Assembly (NCBI GenBank): GCA_017506865.1
Contig: JAFCMP010000357.1
Coordinates: 5,001 to 69,000, forward strand
DNA length: 64,000 nt
Reading direction: 5' to 3'
Source: Tribonema minus
Lineage: Eukaryota > Sar > Xanthophyceae > Tribonematales > Tribonemataceae
Positions 1-12,528 of the stretch are shown piece by piece (within the stretch, counting starts at the first letter, position 1; every line of letters starts with the position of its first letter). The notes under the pieces are model-generated. The model worked only from the letters and a program-made list of their open reading frames with translations. It ran no database searches and was not told where the DNA came from. The position numbers and the translations under genes were made by a program.

Positions 1-1593
1 CAGCTGCAACATCGTACGCCGGCACCGACAGCGGCAATGGCCAAGGCACCGGTACCCTGTGTGGCAGGCTTAGAGTATACTTTGTGAAGTATACGTAGCG
101 CCAGTAATCTGCTTGCGCTGTGCAGTGACGCGCTTTGCAGCGACCAGTGATGTTTACATCTATGACAGACCAAGAAGCGTGTACGTACAATTCAGGTAGC
201 AAGGGGGTACAATGGTTTTCGAGTCTTTGTAAAGCTGGCTAACCAGGACCTACTAGTAACTTTCAGGGTTAGGTCGCCCCAGCCCTAGCGATAGCTTAGC
301 TGTAGTCGGGTGTGGCTCAATGACATGCAAGACTGTGTAAAGTTTACCATTGTGGCGAAATTGTCCGTGAGCAGCATACGGCCGCTGTCTCAGGTAACCA
401 GTGTCACACAAGACTTTGAATGTCATATAAATGTTTTCAAGATTGAACACATGGGCGCACAGCACCAGCACTGGCAGTATTGCTCGTGGACACGAGTATG
501 CCAATGGCGTGCGCAGAATGCTCATGTATGACGTAAAACAGACCTAGTCTAAGACAGCCATGGCTGGAGTGCAATAAGTGCATCGGGGATGATTAGCCGA
601 GGGGCGCACACTGGAGCGTACGCACATGCTGGGAGCGGACATCAGTGTTGCGAGCATACTTGATGCAGCAGCTGCTGCAACCAGCACCTTAGGCATATAT
701 CAGCGCTGCCGGCTTTAGAATTGCCCACATGCGTCCGGTCGCGGCACCTCAGCACCAACAAGGGCATGCATGTGACATGCAACCGTGAAGGGCATGGCAT
801 TGCCTGCATTCGATGTCATGTGGGTACACGGCAGTGGCAAGTAACAGTTGCAGCGCATCAAAAATTGCAGCAAGGGCAATGGCAATCATCGTGATGGCGC
901 TGAAACGAGTCCATTCCGACAATCAGTCGGCGGCAACTAGCTCAAGGGGGGCCGGGTGTGGGGGGGGGCAAGCCTCAAGAGCAATCAGCTCACTGGCAGC
1001 AGAGTTGCAATAGAACTTCAGTTGAACGCACAGCGGAGACTCTTGGAAAGAGTGCTTTGACGGTGGCGATGGTGGCTCCGGCAGCATTGGTGCAGGGACA
1101 TGGCAGTACAGGCGCACTACAGTGCAAGAACGTGGCAGTGCAGGCGTCTGTGAATGTGCCAGGGGTGACAATGAGCGCGGCGGCGGCAGAAGCGGCGGAT
1201 GCAACCGCAGTGGTGGTTGCAAGTGTGGTGGCGGCATCTTGCAAAGCCTCTGAAGTGAACGCAAATATGGCCACCACCCAGAGGCAACATGCATGACCGC
1301 AGAGGCGGCAGCAAACACCAGCGGCCGCGCAGGTGCTTACACAGCAGCAGCGGCAGTGGCGGCGTGGCAGCAACGCCGCAGGGCAGCAGCAGCAGCACGT
1401 GCGAAAGTGGGAACAGCCGCTATTCAAGCTGCTGAGCGAATGCAGCAAACGCACAGCTCAAATAGCTGCGTCGCTTGTGGCGGCAGCAGAGCGTAGTAGC
1501 AACAGCACGCTCTGCTCGCACTGTAGCGCGTGGCTTTGGAATGCAGCTGTTGTAGTGCAATCCTGGGTGAGAGTGACGGTAATGAACAGCACG

Positions 1594-1725
1594 CAGTGGC
1601 AGCGGCAGCGGCAGCGGCAGCGGCAGCGGCAGTGGCAGCGGCAGCGGCAGCGGCAGCGGTAGCGGCAGCGCCGGCGGCAGCGCCGGCGGCGGCGGCAGCG
1701 GAGGCGGCAGCGGCGGCGGTAGTGA
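1594..1725. repeat. (CAGCGG)n minisatellite
   Basis: About 20 near-perfect CAGCGG hexamers with occasional CAGTGG, TAGCGG and GCCGGC variants run through this stretch. In one frame it would encode alternating Pro-Leu on the minus strand, in another poly-Ala on the plus strand. The unbiased openness in several frames suggests a simple repeat rather than selected coding. Confidence 0.85.
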
Positions 1726-2309
1726 TGGCAACAGTGTGTGCAATGATGGACGCAGCTGGTGACTGTAGCAGCGCGACAGGTGACTGCGGCGGCAGCACGT
1801 GCATGCATGCCAGCGCGCAGCACGTGCTAGCAGCGGTCCAGCGTGATGGCAGCAGTGCAGCATGCAACAACGTCGGCAGCGCATGCAGTGCACAGCGCGC
1901 CATAGCGGTGGTGCAGGTTGCGGTAGTGGCGGCAGCGTAATCGGCGTCAGCAGCAGCGTGCTGAATTGTGGCGGTGCACTTTGCGACAGCAGCGGCGGCA
2001 CACATGGCGCCAGCAGCAGCGCTCGCTTTGGCAGGGCGTAGTCAGCTGCAGTGGCGCCGCACGCAGGGGCGGTGTGGTGCTCAGCGCCAGCAGCAGCACT
2101 TGCAATGGCGACAGCACAGCTCGCCGAAGCAGGGGCGGCGTGCATGCCACCGAAGCAAAAGATGCTGATGTCTATCTGTCGCAATGTGATGAGTACAATA
2201 TGTCCGCATGTGCACAGTCATCCAAGGCGTTCCATTTTGTACAGTATTGTTTGTATGCATCCTCTGATGTTTGATGTCTTCGTACCATGACGCATGTGTC
2301 CAGTCATAA

Positions 2310-2372
2310 AACACACAAGTGCACACACACACAGACACACATGCGAAGAAAAGTGTGCGCGCACACACACAT
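2310..2372. repeat. CA/CACACG dinucleotide repeat
   Basis: Two imperfect CA-repeat blocks, roughly 2310-2342 and 2358-2372, are separated by a short GAAGAAAAGTG spacer. This is a microsatellite with no coding signal. Confidence 0.75.
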
Positions 2373-2861
2373 GCAAAGAAAGGTGAGACATTCAAAGCTG
2401 TTCCTGTTTCCCTAGCACATAGCATTCATATGCAATGATTGCACCTCGTCGTACGGTGCATTCCAAGAACATTCAGTGGAGCTCGGTCACTGACGAGTTG
2501 ACAACTTGAATTGTCTCGACTTGCCCAGTAACAAGATTGTGGCACAGCCCCAGTACACCAGCCATGTAAAGTAGCGGCAAAGTATTGCAGCAGCAGGGCA
2601 TTCAACAATGCTGTAACGGTGGAAACTGCACTTGTTGCAATCTTCCAAGTGCCAGCTGGTATTCAAAACTATTTACAGGTGTTGCCCCCCCTGTGGGTAT
2701 AGTGCTAAAAGTCAGCAAAGCACTATAGTATGGAGCTTCTCTTCTACTCTCTTTCGCAAGGCAGTTGCAATATTCAGGACTTCAGCCACTGCCACAGCTG
2801 CTGTGCGACAAATTGCTGCCGCTTCCTTTTCCAAATTGTTGCCGCAAAACGGTGCAAGGGC

Positions 2862-5800
2862 CTACAACCCCCTCTCAGATTGTGATGTACAATGTCTGTT
2901 TCCTTTGGCGTTCCTTACACAAAACACCAGTAAGCCGCACAACGCTGCCACCATTGCAGCTGTTTGCACTGATGTGACCTCCCCTGCACCTGCCTGCTTG
3001 ACAATGTCACTGGATGACAACGGTAGGGATGAAGCGGCAGGGATGTGTGCGCCGGTTGCGTCGATGACGGCTGCGCGGTTGCTGCTGCGGCGCACAAACA
3101 GGATGTCGACCTGAAAGGCGATATCATCATAGTAGTGCATCTCTACAAAGTCCGCCACCTGAAAGAGAAGAAGTGCGGGTTGTCAAACAAAGCAGTATTA
3201 GCTGCAGAGGTATTCTGAGGTACAGTAGTGTATGTACGGTGTCTCAATGAACCTGTGCGCTTCCAAAACTTTGAACACTGCTTGTTCAAATGAAAACTGC
3301 ATCTCAGAGGTCGTCAGCATCAGCAAAGCACTCAACAATGCCCCGCTCAGCAACGTTGTCATGACTGTAGACAAACAAGAAAGCACCCCCCCTCCTAAAG
3401 GAATGGGGGGCGAGTGACCCCGGGAAGGACAGCCTCTTTCGTAAGTTGCGTTTAAGGCAGGTCATCACCTCAACATTTGCTTGAATGTGAAACATGTGCA
3501 TCACCTCATGTTTTCTGTTGCATTGAGCTCGTGTTATGCGCATGGTGCGGGATTACATCTGCATTGCCATTAAGCCTTCCTGCCACGTTTAGCACATCAA
3601 TACCACCGGGTTTTCTGGCCCTAACCCCTAAGTAGCCCCCCAGCCCTAAGTTAGGCTTAAGTGCCTCAGGAAGTGAAGTTGCGCGTAACGGCTTTGAAGT
3701 AGACGATAGAACTTGAGACCGTGAGCCCTCGAGAGCTCTGCAGACCGCGAAGCGTGGCCGCAGGCTTGATACTGCAATGCGATACATGCCTAATCCCTCG
3801 CCTATAAATGCAGCACACTCAGTCAGGCGGCCGCAGCAGACGCGACATGCCACCAAGTCCATAGCATATGCCTAGGTTCAGCTGTCACTGAGCTACTGAG
3901 GATAATAAACACAGTTTAATTATATTGAGGTTTTCTAACCCTTGCTTAAGCAAGACTTCAATCAATATTCTCTTTGTAGGTGCTGCCATACTTTGAGTAA
4001 ATGGCAGTGCTTGGCACATAGCTGCCTGTCGTGCGCACTGGTACAATGGACAGCACGAAGCACGACGCTGTCCTCGAACAGCCATGTGCAGCATGTGGTG
4101 GTGAAAGTTAGGCTTAGCGTCAGGGTTATTCAAAGAGGCTCCCTGGGTGGTGTTCACCTGCGGTGCTGCAGTGCAGCACAGACCAGCACCACACAAAGCA
4201 ATGGCATATACAAAGGATCCGAGCACCTGAAATGCAAAATACCATGTCGCTTGCATATTTATCTACAATGCCTTGTGCAGGATTAAAGGTCAGTTACCTG
4301 GAAGCCGTACGCGTCCAACGCCGCAATGATGTCTGCTGCCAGCGGCGCTCCCTTGTTGTACCGCACTATCGAAGCCTCCAGCAGCAGAAACTGTGTGCGC
4401 TTCAGCGTGTGTTGTGCACCTTTCAGCACCATCAGCTCTGCGCCCTGCGCTCATGCATCAATATATGGCAAGCGAAGGCACAAGACAATCACAATACATG
4501 AGCTGCACTCAGACGTCCAGAGTATCAACCTGACTTTTGCTAGAGCACAGCAGCATCAGATGTACTTCGAAGTACTTCGTAGTATTGTACTCCTCAAAGT
4601 ACAATTTTCAGTTCTTGGAGCGTAGACCTATGATACTGGCAATGAGCACAACATCAGCTGCCACAGCGGCAGCATCCTGCTGCATGCAGAAGGCGCAAGT
4701 TTCTTACAGCGTTTGAATGGATTTAAAAGGTGTGCTTGCTGAGCAGATCAGCATCAGCTGCAAATTCTGGAATATTTATAGTACCCAAGGGTGACTAACC
4801 TTACAGCCATTTGATATTCATTGGCCCACGTTGTCGAAGAGTTTGCTTTATTGCACCTCAGCAAGCTCTTGTACTCAGGCATCTGACAGGCAATTGTACT
4901 CACAGAAAACTCAAGCAACCGAGAAGTGCAAGCAGTTCTTGAAGTGACACCTTACTTCTCATCGCGACTGAAGCCACCAGCTTCCTGTACCTTATGAAAA
5001 ACGCATGGGCGAATACAAAGATCACGATAATGGGATTGATTGCTTCAAGCATCCTCAGTACAGCTGCAAGCGGATTCAAAGAGCAACATAGAGCACTCAT
5101 GTGCTGCAAGATCCGATTTTGAGTCGACAGGTTCCTGGCCTGTATTTGAACTACAGCGCTGTGTAGGCAATTCACAGAACTGCTGATGAAGAGCAGCAGT
5201 AACGGTCATATGCAGCAGAGCACGCAAGCAAGATGACTGAAATATTGCAAGCCAGATGCACACACTGTTTAAGCGGTGAAGCAAATTAGCTACCTATGCG
5301 TGCACCTTAGTAAACTAGCCTCGAATGACGCTCGCCTCTGTCACCACTGCATGTACACGTTATGCAAGCCATGTACTTTGACGTATTCCTTTAATATTTG
5401 CAACCATGAATGAACTTGCACACGGTATGTACACCACCAGTGTTCATGCTCAAGTTGAAAAGTTGGAGTTGCACTATATCCCATCTTTAATTTGAGGTAC
5501 GTACACAATGAAACCTCAAGATATAATGGGATACCATATTGATTTCATGTGCACTCCATGTATTCTAGCGCTGCCTAACCCAGCTTGATATACCTAGCGC
5601 TGCTAATTTCACGCACGAGAGAGAAAGGGCTTCAGCTTGTTGTAGTACCTGCACATCCAGCTTGAGCAGGTCAATCGTGCCCTCGGCAAAACCTTCCTCC
5701 TCTGACAGTAGGGTGTCCAGTGTCTCCAGCTTCACCTGCACCGCATCTGCAGCGCCCTCTTGAAAGAACTTTGTCTCCTCACGAAAAAGCGAGTTTCCCG

Positions 5801-6751
5801 TGTTGGCCCAATGCTTGGTTTTGAAGAACTTGGCAGGCGCTCCATCGCGATCTCCCAGCACAGCAATCCTGCACAACAAGAGCAAACAGTGCATGTCAAA
5901 GATGAGCTGAACAGATGAGAAGACGAGGAAGGAGGGAATAGTATGAAGCGGCAAAGCCTGCCAGAGACAGGCATAAAACCCATCATGCGCTTCCAAAACC
6001 AGGCATCACAGCTATGTGGGCACACAGGATGTCTTAAGCTACAAACGCATGACGATCACTGGCAGATGTGTGTGTGTGATGTTTCAAATGCTTCCTGCTG
6101 TGCGTTGACACAGTGAGCTCACCATGCAACATATGACGCTGGGTACTAGGGCTCGTACTTTACTTTGAAAATCTGTGTCAACACTGCAAGGCCGCTGATA
6201 AAACGCCATGTACCAGCTGCAGCAACAATCGGATTGTTGTTATTATTGTTGAAGATCCGCAACGGTCAACCATATAGTCTAATGATGCGCAGTATGTTGT
6301 TCAACTTAAAGTTCTTGTATTAATCAAGAAATCAGGCATACCTGTACCGCGCGACTCCCGCTGCCTCCAGCTTAGGTGCGTTGTCTCCGTCTGCTTCCAG
6401 CGAAAGGATATTTGCCTGTGGGCTGACGCCATGCATTAGGTTGTACCACTCTCCATGATGCGCTCCAACATCAACAACAGTGTCGAAGGTGACATTGTTC
6501 GCCACCAATGCATTCAGACGTGCCGCCATCATTTCACCCTCTGCCGCAACTGATGCCGTGCATGCACACGCAATGGCGAGTACACGCATGACAATGTCAT
6601 GAAGGTGCCCTGGACTCCGCATCCTGGCACACTTTCCAGCAGCACACTCAGGCTGACCTGCAGGCATACGCACCGCAAGAAGCATTATCAGCAGGCCACC
6701 ACCAGACAGAAGCAACAGCAAAAATCGACACTGTACTCTGAAGCACTGCAA
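2862..6751 (-). CDS. FkbM-family SAM-dependent methyltransferase, membrane-anchored
   Basis: Exons on the minus strand: 6751-6342, 5868-5649, 4444-4298 and 3158-2862, giving 357 aa; all junctions are GT-AG and phase-consistent. The protein starts with a short basic segment and a hydrophobic stretch at about residues 10-28 (LLLLLSGGGLLIMLL), read as a type II membrane anchor or signal. The SAM-binding motif I is VVDVGAHHGEW (about 92-102), followed by ILSLEAD. Exon 2 carries the family motif LLKLDVQ, which joins precisely to GAELMVLKGA in exon 3. Exon 3 ends at DAYGFQ and joins VADFVEMHYYDDIAFQVDIL in exon 4, the usual FkbM end. FkbM proteins are O-methyltransferases, often acting on glycans or sugars; the substrate here is unknown. 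A second weakly hydrophobic segment lies near the C-terminus. Start chosen as the Met just before the anchor; an upstream exon cannot be excluded. Confidence 0.88.
3385..3870. repeat. Dispersed repeat, copy A
   Basis: This block sits in the last intron of the FkbM gene and shares several segments with the block at 60535-61180. Shared pieces are a GGGGGCGAG motif, GTAAGTTGCG, a ~38-bp segment at 3661-3700 (inverted relative to the other copy) and a ~52-bp segment at 3737-3790 in the same orientation. It has no long open frame with a recognisable domain. It is most likely a degenerate non-autonomous mobile element. Confidence 0.55.
4562..4575. repeat. Perfect 14-bp palindrome (GTACTTCGAAGTAC)
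   Basis: A perfect inverted repeat in the FkbM intron, followed by related TACTTCG and AAAGTAC half-copies up to 4602. It may be a foldback remnant; no gene function is evident. Confidence 0.5.
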
Positions 6752-9139
6752 ATATCACATCACAATGGGGCGGGCATATAGAAGCAGAAGAGTGAGCGAC
6801 CGTCGACACCATCGTGCGGCGCTGTAGCGAGATTAATCCGTCGAGTGACAGAGCAGGACTGATTGAAGCACACAGTCAGCTGCTGCAAGAGTGCTTGGCA
6901 GTTCCGGGCGGTGCAGCAGGCGCACCAGCTCGGCGGCCGAATGTTGCACAGCTGACACGACACGGCGACCTCGTGATACTCATGTTCCTGAAATCGCCGG
7001 CGCCGACGTAAAACAACATGTTTCTAACACTTGCGACCTACCTGCTTCAAGCGCACGAACGCCGGCAGGCTCTCTCTCAGTCACCTCTTCTTCGGCCCTG
7101 GAGGTGGTGGCGGCTGGACCGCTCGCAAGTTGCGCTCAACGCGGTCACATCTCAAGTTGCCTTTTGAACCAGTTTTGCATGAGGGTCAAGTGCTCCCTGC
7201 AGGCATGAACAGCCTTGCCTGAACGGGGCAAGATGCCATCTACCATCACGTCAAAAGCGCACGTCAAAAGCGCACCAAATATTGGCAAAAACTTGAGCAA
7301 ATTGCTTTTCTTCCTAAGCTTTACAACTTTGAAATCGACAAGGGGGGGCAGCGAGTGACTGCGCAGGCGATGAGGTGGTGTCTGGTAAATGGCAGATGGG
7401 GTGCAGCGGCGGCGGCAGTGAACAGTGATGCTGGCATGGTGAAGTGCGATGGCGCAGCCGGTGGAGGTGCCCACAGTGCAGCCCACCGTAAATCTGCGAG
7501 TTCCAACATTTTTGCATGCTCACGCGAGCAGCGTGTGGGTTCACACATATTCCTTATGTAGCTAGAACAGGCCCTGGCCAACGGATTATACTGTGAGGGC
7601 CTCAAGCCTACACCTCGCCTCCCACTCTTTCTGCGGGACAGAACGGCGCCGGATCCTAATGCCTAATGCGACTTCATCCCAGCAGAATCCCCAGCACCGG
7701 CAGCCGTGCAACCGCCTGCAGCGCGCCACCAGATGCAAATTTGCTGCTTGAATGAGTGACGGGTATTCTCGTCAACAAAACAAACGTAGCAGCTTGAGCA
7801 TCGCTTGAGCAGCCAGTCTAGAAAATTGTGGAGGCAGATTGAGCCAGGTCTACCACCAAGCCGCTGGCAGATGCGCATCGGCAGTGCGCACTAAAAATGC
7901 GCTGCTGCCATCGATTGAAACTGAAGGGATATCGTAATTAGCATCACACTGCTACTCGCCTGGTTTTGGAACTCGAGGATTCAGCCAATTCGAGCACTGC
8001 GTGCGTCAACCCTTGCCTTAGCACTTCGAGCGAGCATCGATGCATCGCGAGTGCCAAGCCCTGGCCCTATTGCTTTGCCATTGTGACGCCTTGCAATGTT
8101 CGCAGTTCGGCTGGCAACTGTTTCTGAGGTCATACAGCACATTTACTGCAGACACTTTTGCGCTGTTCATTCCAATGGTAAAAACCAACGCTATTGTGAG
8201 AGCCAGTTGCAGAGGTGCAGAGGTGCTGGCACAATAAAGGCGATGCATAGGTTTATGCTGGGCTGGCTGCCGCAAGACCATTTCATTTGAAGCAGGCTGA
8301 AGCACTCACGAGCACGTCTTGCAGCGCCCAGGGGGGGGCTGCACGACGAGCAGCTCCGTCCCGCCCGCTGTATCTCTTTCATACTGTGACTGTTCTGATG
8401 TCGCCTATGAGCTCAACTAGGGTTGGGACAAATCTGGATACATGTGTAACTCTAGGCCAATCTAGATCAACCTGGAAAACTTTCAAAACGAGAAACTCCC
8501 GGTCCAGGCCAACCTTAGCTTCACGGAGGGTGAATAAACCACTGGGCAGCAAGGGTTAGGGCTATGGTTTGAAGTCAGCACGGCAGAGACATTCATATTT
8601 TCGTCAAGCATACTGACAGTGCTGCAGCTGCAGTGCCATGCGCAGAATCCGCTTTTAGGTTGTAGTCATCGAGTCGTCATCAACATCTCGTGAAACTGTC
8701 AGGCATGCAACGATCACGAAGTATCGAATGATAAGGTAGACATAAGAGAATGCGACCCAGTGCACTACCAAAACCGCCTGACAGTGTGTCCATCAGATCT
8801 GTATTAGAACAACTGATGAGCACTCAACAAGGGTAGGTTGACAAGCAGTGCAGTATGATATTTTAGCAGGCAGTGGCGCTGGCGTAGCAAAAGCAGTAAC
8901 AACAGCAACGATACATGGCTGGTCTTGCGTGTTGAGATTTGACAATGTTTTGGGAATTAAGGTGCGTCGCTGGTGACCTCCTTGCAGAGGAAAAACAATA
9001 GTGGGCTCGGCATGCCATTGCTGGTCGCAGCTTGGGGGTATAGGATCAAAGGTGTAGGATATACCCACAGGGTGGCACCACCGTGCAGAGAGTCCATGAC
9101 CGACAGGGCCAATGCCCTCGATATGCCTACCAGTTTGTC
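6752..9139. other. Intergenic stretch without recognised gene
   Basis: Several open frames of 60-110 codons occur but none shows a domain or phase-consistent splice chain. A 13-bp direct duplication (CACGTCAAAAGCG) lies near 7246-7272. A G8 run lies near 8331. At 8545-8570 there is a GGGTTAGGG-type motif. The stretch contains the upstream region of the FkbM gene, whose start is at 6751. Confidence 0.5.
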
Positions 9140-10078
9140 TCAGCTCTGTGCTCTGCTCTGCTCAAGCTCCTCAAGCGCCTGCCGTTGGCTCTTGCTGTAC
9201 ACAACGGGCAGCGTGTCAATGCGTCTGGCTAGAATGAGATCATCCTCTGTGACTCCTCCCACGCTATGCGTATACAGCTCGATCTTCACCTCGCGATATG
9301 ACGTTAGGTGGATATCTGGGTGATGTCCTTCTGCTTCAGCCACCTGAGCTACTCGATTCAAAAATGCCATGGCTTCAACAAAGTTTTTGGCTTGGAAGGC
9401 TCGCACAATGCTCAATCTGTCGCCTGCGCCTGACTCCAGGGTCCACCATGGCAGAGCTGAGAGAGCGCTCTGCACCGCCTCGCCAGTCATAGCTTCAATA
9501 GCTCCTCCCTCGCATGGCACGCACTTGGCTGGCGCCTCAGCCATTCTGCCAGTGTTGTAGCCGCCTGATGTGTTTGTGCACTGCTGCTTCACCTCTAGAT
9601 GTATGAGACTGCGCTTCAATCTGTGGGTACGATCTGCAAATGGAAAAGTGCAAGCAACACAACATACAAGATGGGGGTCAACTCCATTAAATAAGCAGGC
9701 AACTACTCCATCAGTGCGTTTTGTCAGGGACACTGGCCTTGGACATCACGTATGTGTGAGTGCCGGCGGGCAATGGAACGCATGAGCAGCAAAATAATGT
9801 CCAGTGTGAGTGCCGGCGGCAATGGGATGCATTGGCTGCAAAATAATGACCATGATGATCACCAGTGCTTTTCGTGCTTCGCCGTCAAGTGCCACTCAGC
9901 AGCCAGCAAGGCAGGTTCAGCCTCAGAGTCTGCAGCTTCTTAGGCAAGTGTAGCTCCTGAGAGGTGTTTGCAAGGCACAAATGCAGAAAAGCTTGCCACC
10001 TCCTGGGATGCGCGGAGGTAAAGTACTACAGGCCCTGGGTGTGATAGCAAAACCCAACGCGGTGGATGGACGATACAT
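9140..10078 (-). CDS. PCBD: 4a-hydroxytetrahydrobiopterin dehydratase (PCD/DCoH family)
   Basis: Exons 10078-10000 and 9633-9140 give 190 aa; the phase-1 junction is consistent. The conserved domain starts near residue 60 with KCVPCEGG and continues with a WWTLE tryptophan region. It then shows FQAKNFVEAMAFLNRVAQVAE and the diagnostic GHHPDIHLTSY...ELYTHSVGG core, whose histidines act in the dehydratase reaction. Known role: dehydration of 4a-hydroxytetrahydrobiopterin during pterin recycling. Plant plastid relatives include the Rubisco assembly factor RAF2. The N-terminal ~55 residues are rich in Arg, Ser and Thr and lack the domain, resembling a transit peptide; this makes plastid targeting plausible but unproven. 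If the first exon is wrong, the in-frame Met at 9544 would give a 134-aa protein that still contains the whole domain. Confidence 0.88.
9753..9835. repeat. Imperfect tandem duplication, about 48 bp x 2
   Basis: The phrase GTGAGTGCCGGCGG...CAATGG...GCAAAATAATG occurs twice in a row with small differences. It lies in the intron of the pterin dehydratase gene. Confidence 0.7.
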
Positions 10079-12528
10079 GCCACCATAACTTGCGAGACCA
10101 CATAAGAGCACGCCGATGCTTGCAGGGAAGACTGTGGCTATAATGGGCAGGCTCACTGAAGTGGGAACACGGAGGACGGGCAGCAATGAATGCTGCCATA
10201 CAGGCCTCAAGCCCTCTCGATGCAGCATGTTGAAACAAGAACTGTGTCGTGCACTCCCAGATGTACTTTGGACTGTATGTGCACTTGGGTTGGTTCCACA
10301 CCAGGGTGGTCTTCAATTTCACTGGAGTCGTAATTAATGTGGCAGTGCCTTCTGAAGTAGTGATCCTGTCAATACTGTAGACAACTAAGAGGCTGCTGTA
10401 TTCCACCCTGCGCCAATAACAATCCATTCTACATCGTGGTGCAGCTTGCTTAATACCCTGACAGCATGTGTCATGCACTTCCTGTCTGACCTGGAGTCGT
10501 GTGATTTGTGTTGGATTGTGTGTCGGCATAGCTTGGTGAGCCCTTCACCTGCAACTTGCTTAGATTGTAACAGGAGGAACCTGCCAGATTGATGTAGCAG
10601 AAGCTGTCCTGCGCAAGTCAAGCGGCCACTTGTGTTCAGAAATAGTGCATGGCTAGTGTTGATTGGCCACTTCAGGTGCCGTACCTAGGTGCTGCTGCTG
10701 GCAGACTTCGTGCAGATATCCATACATCATCGTTCGCGTCGATCGTATATTCTCGTTTGCATCGGATCGCAGGTCATCAACATCCCTTCCTCGCAAGGGT
10801 CAAGCACCGATGCAAATCAGACCTCAAATGAAGTCAATTGTCAACAGCATCCACAATTCTGCCTTGACGGTACTTTTTATTGTGCTTTGCCAGTTAGGAC
10901 CTCTGCAGTGCACACACCTTGAAGAAGACCGAACTCCAAGGCGACACCCGAAAAAAGCACCGGTGCGCTGCCGCTACAATAGCTCTCCAGACAACGATTG
11001 CGCCTTTGCGTTTCTTCAGCGCGCCTGAGAGTGTGTGAAGCTCAACATGTATGTTTGGCAGGTGACGTGCCACGCACTCGGACTTGGCGAATATGCCGCT
11101 CAACAGGTGAGATCTTGCTGCTGCTGCTACTGCTGCTGCTGCAGCAGCTGCTACTGCTGCTGCTGCTGCTGCAGCAGCAGCCACTGCCCTAAAGCAACAC
11201 CAGCGGAGCTCCGACCAAGACAAGAATAAATGAGGCGGGAGCAGCGGTAGTAGTTAGCAGTAGCATTGAGTTGTTCAGGTGCTCACATCTGCGCTGTGTC
11301 TGCCATATGCGTAGGCAACTACTGCCCCAGCAGCAAAGCACGTGTGCTGGCCTCCCAGGGTAAATTCCTCAAATGAGCGCACTTCAACAGCCGCAGTTTC
11401 TCTCCAGAGCCTGTTGTGGTGTACTACTCGGGGTTGCTTGTGATGTAGCCGACACATTGTACCGGCGTCTGTGTGCCCCTTCGTCCCGGATACCTGCTGT
11501 TGGTTTTCGCTTCAAGCAGCATCCACAGCTTCACCAGCATCTGCGTCTGTTGCAGCACACCTCAGCGCAGGCTGCCTGCCACTTCGCCAGGCGTTCAACG
11601 TGAGGCACGTACCCATGTGTGCAAAGTATCCTTTACTGAGCCCGGTACCGGTGGCTTATTCTTGTGCTGCTGCTGTGGCTATTATCATTGGGTGCGGTCA
11701 ACATGCTTCACCATAAAATGGCTGAGCTTAAAGCACAAAGCATGCATGTCTTGCCGTGTGAACTTGTCGTCTTGTGTTGGCCTTGCGTGAAATAACTATA
11801 CGTGTGCTGCACGATGCATGTTGCTTCCAGTGCAGGCCGTGCTCGGAGGTTCTGGCACGTCGATGGAGGTTCCGACAGTTTCACATTTTCAATTGAAGGG
11901 CGGCGGCGATGAGGACCGAGCTGGCACCAATTTGAACAAAGCAGGTGTGTTTGAATTGTCGAGAGGTAGGCTACTGCTTTGCGGTGTTGGGCAAGGCTGT
12001 GTTGTGGCTCATCGGCGCATGCTCATGGTTGGCTGGCACTCCTCAATGCGTTCTACATGGCAGATGGCACGAAAAACACCAAAAAGGCAGCAAATACACA
12101 ACTTTACGCACAACGTTATCACTGTTGCTTTCAGACTCTATCCGCACAACAACAACCTGCCGTGCTGCAGGAAGGTGCCGCTCGCCAAGGCTGTTGCTAT
12201 TGCTGAGACCAAATAGGTCCAGCTACATTGCGGAACTATCCAAGCATGCTGCGTTTTTGCCTTCCTCTTCCTCATGCCAGGTTGTGTTTATGGTTTGCAT
12301 ACGGCCTACCGTCAGCGCCTGTTCGGCATGGTGATTGCACTGGGTGTCTTTTGAACCCAAAAATGTTTGTGCGATCAAATTGCCACTTTTGAAGTGTCTT
12401 TCCTACAGTTGAACAGGCTGGGGTCTGAAGCGTACCCATTGCAATATACCTATAGCAATACTCAGAATTCACGCAAGTATCACGCCTTACAACATCTGTC
12501 CCTCCCCATTGTTGCCTGTGCCTCTCAG
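10079..12528. other. Region without a firm gene; possible 5' exons of downstream membrane-protein gene
   Basis: Short splice-like segments are visible, for example a cag acceptor before 12131 and an open stretch from 12418, but no unambiguous exon chain could be built. The ATG exon of the plus-strand membrane-protein gene is expected somewhere here. A 167-codon minus-strand frame at 10026-10529 has no recognisable domain. Confidence 0.4.
11115..11182. repeat. Mixed (CTG)n/(CAG)n microsatellite able to fold
   Basis: Runs of CTG alternate with short CAG stretches, so the tract is self-complementary (CTGCTGCAGCAG and a second similar centre). Such a tract can form hairpins. Both strands are open in several frames, giving poly-Ala, poly-Leu or poly-Cys, so coding is not supported. 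Confidence 0.8.

Larger units (their letters stand above)
1..2861. other. Gene-poor flank with low-complexity CAG/CGG DNA
   Basis: No exon chain or recognisable domain was found here on either strand. From about 1290 to 2110 the sequence is dense in CAG, CGG and GCA triplets. Every frame there is therefore open and gives poly-Ala, Arg/Gln-rich or Pro/Leu-rich peptides, so the open frames say little about coding. A hydroxyproline-rich wall protein on the minus strand cannot be excluded but has no supporting splice or domain signal. Confidence 0.5.

Noticed and set aside
1420-2184. 254-codon minus-strand frame with long Pro-Leu repeats
   Set aside because: It is a translation of the hexanucleotide repeat; several frames on both strands are equally open and there is no domain or splice support.
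3885-4227. Open minus-strand stretch after a cag acceptor as the FkbM C-terminus
   Set aside because: Its sequence does not fit the family; the exon at 3158-2862 gives the expected HYYDDIAFQVDIL end in phase.
10026-10529. 167-codon minus-strand frame upstream of the pterin dehydratase
   Set aside because: No recognisable domain. Part of it overlaps the first exon of the dehydratase in another frame, which fits better.
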